Shown here in pieces: positions 23,276 to 27,208 of a stretch of 27,208 nt of DNA. The translations under genes and the position numbers were made by a program. Below the pieces are notes generated by a model. It was not told where the DNA came from, did not search any database, and saw only the letters and a list, made by a program, of their open reading frames with translations. Origin of the DNA: Syntrophaceae bacterium UBA2188 (GTDB lineage Bacteria; Desulfobacterota; BSN033; UBA1163); NCBI GenBank assembly GCA_002327985.1, contig DCVM01000040.1, positions 7,143 to 34,350 of the forward strand, given 5' to 3'. Position 1 is the stretch's first letter. Every line of letters starts with the position of its first letter.

Positions 23276-24922
23276 TTATTTTAGTTTATACGAGATGAGT
23301 TCTGCATCTTGAAGCCAGGTTAGTCTTTCCCAATATCTCGATTTTTCTACTTCCCGCTTTACCCACGCTTTTACTTCCGGAGAATACCAATAGCGAACCC
23401 AACCCTCTATTCCAGTGCTTCTAATACTAGCGCTCACGTCACCTCCCATATATTTCTGTTTATAAGAAATTTGATGGGTCATATATCTTCCGGAGAGCAT
23501 ACTAATTTCTTCAAAACTTTTTACTTCAAATTCATTAAGTTTACTATAACTACTTTCGTAACCCATTCCTGCGGAAACCGTATAAGCCCATTTTTTCCCA
23601 ACGAAAATAGGAAAATTAAACATATTCTTAAAGGGGTTATCTCCAATGCTCTCTTTTCTACCATCTTTATTAATTAAAAATTTTAAGTTCATGGTTTTTT
23701 TATCATAAGCTCTTAAATCTGTCTGCCCTTCTGTTCTTAAGATAAATAAACCTTCCTTGATATCCTTTACTTCTTCAGTCCAAATCTGTCCTTTAGCATT
23801 TTTATATGTCCAACGATCGCCTACTTTCCAATCCGGGGCCTCGTGAATCTTATTTGGCCAATCTCCCTCTTTCGAAGGTTCTTTCGATTTCATCTCTTTA
23901 GAGACTTCTCCCTTAGCTGGGGGAGAGGTCACCGCCACCTCCCTCTTCTTCTCCCTCAACACCGGGAGAATCTCCACCTTCTTTCGGGCCTCAACCACCA
24001 CTTCTTTCTCCCAAGCCTCAAACCCCTCCTTCACAATCCGAACCTTATACGTCTTCGGGGCAAAATCCTTCCCATCGTAAGGGCTCTTCCCGACAAACTG
24101 CCCATCAATATAAATATCCGCTCCAGAGGGATCCGTATAAATGAAAAGCATTCCAAACAACCTTCTCAAAGGAGCAAAAACAGCCCTCCGATCCGTACCG
24201 ATTACTTCCACCCACTCCTCATGACCTCCATACCCCTCTTTATGAACTTCAATCAAATACCTCCCAGGCTTGACTGCCCAAACCAAAGGTGTCTCCCCAA
24301 CCTCTTTTCCATTCAACGATACCTTCGCCCCTGGAGGATCAGATCGGATCTCTAAATTTGCCTCCTTGACGATCATTTTCTTCATATTGGCCGTCACCTT
24401 CTTGCGCTCAGTCCCCAAGACCTCCGATACCTCATAAGGGTCATATCCCTCCTTGACCAGGCGAATCTGATGGCGACCTAATTTTAAATTTTTAAGAACA
24501 AGAGGTGTCTCCCCAACCTCCTTTCCATTCACATAGACCTTAGCCCCAGAAGGTTCTGAACCCACCTCCAATTCTCCTTCTTTGGTTTTAATCTCCACGA
24601 GATAGCCTACCCGGATCTCGCCGGTTTTCTCCTCAATGAGCGCCTTTGAAGATTTTTCTAAAAGATGAGTAATTTTAATTTTGGCTATGAAAATAGACGT
24701 CTCCTGCTGGTCGATTTTAACGACATAGTAAATTTTTCCTATATCTCCCAACCTCAATCCCCTCTCATTTCCCAAGTTCAACTCGATCACATTGCCCTGA
24801 ATCGAAGTTACCCTTCCTTTCACCATTTCTGCTTGACCGTTAGAGAGGATCATCAAGATGATAAATGCGATCGTCCAGGCAATAATTTTCACATGGTCAT
24901 TGAGGATCCTCTTAAAACTCAC
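23276..24922 (-). CDS. Exported triple-PEGA protein with FlgT-like N-terminus and unknown C-terminal domain
   Basis: A 548-residue protein. An N-terminal hydrophobic segment (about 12-30) is a signal peptide or anchor. Residues about 35-110 resemble the FlgT C-terminal fold (GNVIELNLGNERGLRLGDIG). Three PEGA repeats follow (about 117-180, 190-250, 257-320), each built around SEPSGAKVYVNGKEVGETPL or a near variant. A Lys/Glu/Ser-rich linker (about 325-360) leads to a beta-rich domain of about 180 residues (DWKVGDRWTYKNAKGQIWTE) that I do not recognise and that may be a sensing or ligand-binding part. GTG at 24922 is preceded by AGGAGGGAG at a long spacing of about 12 bases. It sits between the PEGA-TPR kinase and the unknown pair. 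PEGA sequences also occur in two kinases here, so a common partner is plausible. Confidence 0.85.
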   Translation of the reverse strand: MSFKRILNDHVKIIAWTIAFIILMILSNGQAEMVKGRVTSIQGNVIELNLGNERGLRLGDIGKIYYVVKIDQQETSIFIAKIKITHLLEKSSKALIEEKTGEIRVGYLVEIKTKEGELEVGSEPSGAKVYVNGKEVGETPLVLKNLKLGRHQIRLVKEGYDPYEVSEVLGTERKKVTANMKKMIVKEANLEIRSDPPGAKVSLNGKEVGETPLVWAVKPGRYLIEVHKEGYGGHEEWVEVIGTDRRAVFAPLRRLFGMLFIYTDPSGADIYIDGQFVGKSPYDGKDFAPKTYKVRIVKEGFEAWEKEVVVEARKKVEILPVLREKKREVAVTSPPAKGEVSKEMKSKEPSKEGDWPNKIHEAPDWKVGDRWTYKNAKGQIWTEEVKDIKEGLFILRTEGQTDLRAYDKKTMNLKFLINKDGRKESIGDNPFKNMFNFPIFVGKKWAYTVSAGMGYESSYSKLNEFEVKSFEEISMLSGRYMTHQISYKQKYMGGDVSASIRSTGIEGWVRYWYSPEVKAWVKREVEKSRYWERLTWLQDAELISYKLK

Positions 24923-24952
24923 TCTCTTTCACTCCCTCCTAAAAAACAAGAA

Positions 24953-24970
24953 ATTGTTTTGTCAAACAAT
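24953..24970. promoter_or_regulatory. AT-rich hairpin between kinase and triple-PEGA genes
   Basis: ATTGTTT (24953-24959) and AAACAAT (24964-24970) form a perfect 7-base stem with a four-base loop. Read on the minus strand it is followed by a T-rich stretch before the AGGAGG of the next gene, so a weak attenuator is possible; the loop region also contains a TTGACA-like hexamer. Speculative. Confidence 0.35.
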
Positions 24971-24984
24971 GCAGGTAATTTAAA

Positions 24985-27045
24985 TTATATAATCTTTATT
25001 CCTTCTTTTAACATATATTCTTGAAGGACATTCAAAAGGGTCTCAACGTTTTGGTAGCGATCTTCTGGATTTTTAGCCAGCATTTTTAGAATGATTGTTT
25101 CAAACTCAGGTGAGATCTCTGGGTTTAATGAGCTTGGTCTTGGAGGTGGAGTTTTTTGGTGCTGAATAAGGACTTTTAGAGGGTCCTTATCATTGAAAGG
25201 GCGTTGTCCCGTCACCATCTCGAAGAAAACGATTCCCAGAGAATAAATATCCGAACGAGCATCGATTTCCTCACCCGAAAGCTGATCCGGGGACATATAG
25301 TAGGGGGTCCCGATAAAGGTACTCCGAGTAGCGAGCGTACATAAATAAGTAGTGTGAGCGACACCAAAATCCATCAACACCACTCTTCCTTTCCCCCATT
25401 CGTGGGGGATCATAATATTCTCAGGTTTGATATCCCGATGAATCACTTCTTTGATATGGGCATAGTCGAGAGCGCGACATATGCAAACAATGATTTCCAA
25501 GGCCTCGGGAAGGGGAACCCTTTTATATTTATTTAAATACCTTCTAAGGTCCATGCCATCAACATATTCCATCGCGATGTAAGCAATTCCGTTTTCATTA
25601 ATTCCTGATTCAAAGATATGGATAATATTTTCATTATGAAGTTTTTTACCTAATTCAGCCTCACGTCGAAACCTCTCAACAAATTTGGTATCATTTTGAA
25701 ATTGTTCGTAAGGAACCTTTAAGACAACCACGCTTCCTTGGGTCATATGGGTGGCCTTATAAATATTTGCCATCCCTCCTGAGGCAATCTTCTCTAATAT
25801 CTGATATTTGTCTATGGTGGTCGATGGTAAGGCCCCCATGCTCTTTTCAGGAATGGTCATTCTCAAACAACTAATCGGGGTCGTCGATTTTACCGAATCT
25901 GTTGAAGCAAGACTCTCCTTTGCCTCAAGGGTGGTTTCTTTTTTCCGAAGCATAAATTTCATGGCCAATCCAAGTAGAATTGCACCCAACAGGATGATAA
26001 GGGAGAAAAGAATCCATCGACGATCGATCGTTTTAAAAAAAGATTTTTGAGACGAGGGGACAGGTGTTTCTTCCACCATCTCCTTGGCTTTAGCGACGAC
26101 ACGGGAGGAGACATCCAAATATTGAGAGGCAGTCAACAGGATATCAACATGGAACTTTCTCAAATTTGGATGGATGGTTTTTTCAAGCAACTCCACCTTT
26201 TTTTCAACAACCATCTTATCTAATTCTTTTGCCTTCAGGAAGTGTTTTTTAGCCCCTCCTCGATCGCCCATCTGATATAAAGCGAATGCAAGATCAAAAT
26301 GATAGGTTCCAGCCTTGGGATTGAGCTCGATCCCCTTTTTTAAATCAGCTACCGCTAATTTGTATTCTCCTTTTAACAAAGAGAGAAGGCTGCGTTTGTA
26401 ATAAGTTGACGAATCCTTCGGATCTATTGCTAAGGCCTTTGCAAGGTCTGCATTCGCAAGATCATATTGCCCCTTCTCAATATAGGCTGAACCACGAATG
26501 AGAAAGGGCCCCTTTTCATTCAGGCCGAGGTCCACTGCCATGGTACAGTCTGTAATGGCCAAGTCATATTTGCCCTTTTCAAAATAGGCCAAACCACGGC
26601 TGAAAAAGGCGCTCCTGAATGTCGGATCAAGCTGGATCGCCTTTGAAAAGTTTGTGATCGCTAAGTCGTATTGTCCTCTTTCAACATAATTTAATCCACC
26701 CTTGTAATAGGCTTCTGCTTCATTGATTCCACCTACTTCAGTCCCTTGATCCCTTGGTTTTTCAATTTGAAGATTTAAATGTAATTCGTTAGTGAGTCCC
26801 TCTTTCACCACCACCGATTTTTCAATTTTTTCAAATCCTGAAAGTTCAACGATGATTTTATGAGGTCCAAGAGGAATATCCTTAATGAGGGTATCTGTTT
26901 TTTTAGGGAGGGGGTAACCATCCAAGGAGATTTTAGCTCCCGGCGGCTTTGAAGTGACATAAATGGAGCCCGTCTGGGCGAAGGAAAAGTTGAAATTCAA
27001 GAAGATACATAAAATGAGGAGGATTGGGGAAAATAGGTTTTTCAT
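24985..27045 (-). CDS. Ser/Thr kinase with exported PEGA-TPR half and cytoplasmic C-terminal kinase
   Basis: A 686-residue protein with reversed domain order. A Sec signal peptide (about 1-23, FSFA/Q) precedes a PEGA domain (about 26-95, SKPPGAKISLDG), then five or six TPR units (about 105-265; the repeats share near-identical DNA about 102 bases apart), then one TM helix (about 338-360), and finally a kinase domain (about 413-680). Catalytic motifs are intact: KIASGGMANIYKA, VVVLKV, HRDIKPEN (Asp538), MDFG (Asp559) and GTPYYMSPDQ. So the sensor half lies in the periplasm and the kinase in the cytoplasm. The ATG at 27045 gives the best signal peptide; a GTG at 27060 would add five residues. 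It heads the minus-strand operon; the triple-PEGA protein follows. Confidence 0.92.
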   Translation of the reverse strand: MKNLFSPILLILCIFLNFNFSFAQTGSIYVTSKPPGAKISLDGYPLPKKTDTLIKDIPLGPHKIIVELSGFEKIEKSVVVKEGLTNELHLNLQIEKPRDQGTEVGGINEAEAYYKGGLNYVERGQYDLAITNFSKAIQLDPTFRSAFFSRGLAYFEKGKYDLAITDCTMAVDLGLNEKGPFLIRGSAYIEKGQYDLANADLAKALAIDPKDSSTYYKRSLLSLLKGEYKLAVADLKKGIELNPKAGTYHFDLAFALYQMGDRGGAKKHFLKAKELDKMVVEKKVELLEKTIHPNLRKFHVDILLTASQYLDVSSRVVAKAKEMVEETPVPSSQKSFFKTIDRRWILFSLIILLGAILLGLAMKFMLRKKETTLEAKESLASTDSVKSTTPISCLRMTIPEKSMGALPSTTIDKYQILEKIASGGMANIYKATHMTQGSVVVLKVPYEQFQNDTKFVERFRREAELGKKLHNENIIHIFESGINENGIAYIAMEYVDGMDLRRYLNKYKRVPLPEALEIIVCICRALDYAHIKEVIHRDIKPENIMIPHEWGKGRVVLMDFGVAHTTYLCTLATRSTFIGTPYYMSPDQLSGEEIDARSDIYSLGIVFFEMVTGQRPFNDKDPLKVLIQHQKTPPPRPSSLNPEISPEFETIILKMLAKNPEDRYQNVETLLNVLQEYMLKEGIKII

Positions 27046-27192
27046 ATTCGAGATTAACACTTCCTTGACGAACCTCTTTTTTATGAGATTAAGGAAAAGA
27101 GTCTTTTGAAGAAAAGCTTACCAGATGGGGTTAAAAAGTCAATAAGATTTTAATCTAAAAATCCAATAGTTAGCTTCAAACCAAACACTTCT

Positions 27193-27205
27193 CCTATTGA
27201 ATAGG
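27193..27205. repeat. Short palindrome upstream of the kinase operon
   Basis: CCTATT-G-AATAGG, a perfect inverted repeat at the right window edge, about 150 bases before the kinase start. The 27061-27192 gap is AT-rich; on the minus strand TTGACT followed 17 bases later by TAAGCT is only a weak promoter candidate. Could be an operator or chance. Confidence 0.3.
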
Positions 27206-27208
27206 GGA

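Noticed and set aside
1..27208. CRISPR arrays, tRNA or rRNA genes, riboswitches
   Set aside because: No regularly spaced repeats other than the three REP copies, and no cloverleaf or conserved rRNA sequence was recognised.

Overview
The window reads as one continuous chromosomal stretch from a Gram-negative bacterium. Lipoproteins, a Sec-exported beta-barrel, CsgG-like proteins and LysM envelope proteins show the outer membrane. The density of Ser/Thr kinases, FHA, GAF, PEGA and TPR proteins, plus a REP-associated transposase with a DnaA-like tail, points to the Desulfobacterota / former Deltaproteobacteria. That placement is inference: there is no rRNA or marker gene here. Coding density is very high and no gene-free gap exceeds about 200 bases. 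No tRNA, rRNA or CRISPR array was seen.

Layout. (1) 1-828: a two-gene unit of a nucleotidyltransferase and a small partner, resembling a toxin/antitoxin pair. (2) 828-1888: a RAYT transposase unit bounded by an inverted pair of REP palindromes, followed directly by an FHA-GAF-histidine kinase gene (1900-3444) that ends inside a third copy of the same palindrome. (3) 3571-11930, plus strand: a strong promoter with an overlapping dyad drives a Ser/Thr kinase with C-terminal TPRs, a LysM-like lipoprotein, a membrane pseudo-cyclase, a LysM/NodB polysaccharide deacetylase lipoprotein and a TPR-LysM-TPR lipoprotein. These are followed by a small MshEN-like protein, a CsgG-like protein and a predicted outer-membrane barrel. 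(4) 17301-11938, minus strand: PP2C phosphatase, trypsin-like protease, Ser/Thr kinase with PEGA, a redoxin-like/TPR/CsgG-like/FlgT-like fusion and a CsgG-like lipoprotein, all tightly coupled. (5) 17346-21634, plus strand and divergent from (4): a double-FHA protein, a fused TssB-TssC contractile-sheath protein, a possible 55-residue membrane peptide and an FHA-GAF-adenylate cyclase. (6) 27060-21646, minus strand: a kinase with an exported PEGA-TPR half, a triple-PEGA protein and two unrecognised proteins.

How it fits together. The window carries three membrane Ser/Thr kinases with different extracytoplasmic sensors, one PP2C phosphatase, four phosphopeptide-binding (FHA) domains in three proteins, one intact adenylate cyclase and one cyclase-fold protein that has lost both metal-binding Asp residues. 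A kinase, a PP2C phosphatase and an FHA protein next to a TssB/TssC sheath is the logic of the threonine-phosphorylation control of type VI secretion (PpkA/PppA/Fha). However, no other T6SS component (Hcp, VgrG, TssE/F/G/K/J/L/M/A, ClpV) is recognisable here. The best candidate for something undescribed is therefore a phospho-regulated, envelope-linked module built on a fused, compact sheath protein and a set of catalytically dead folds (pseudo-cyclase, cysteine-less redoxin, ATPase-degenerate histidine kinase, degenerate second FHA).
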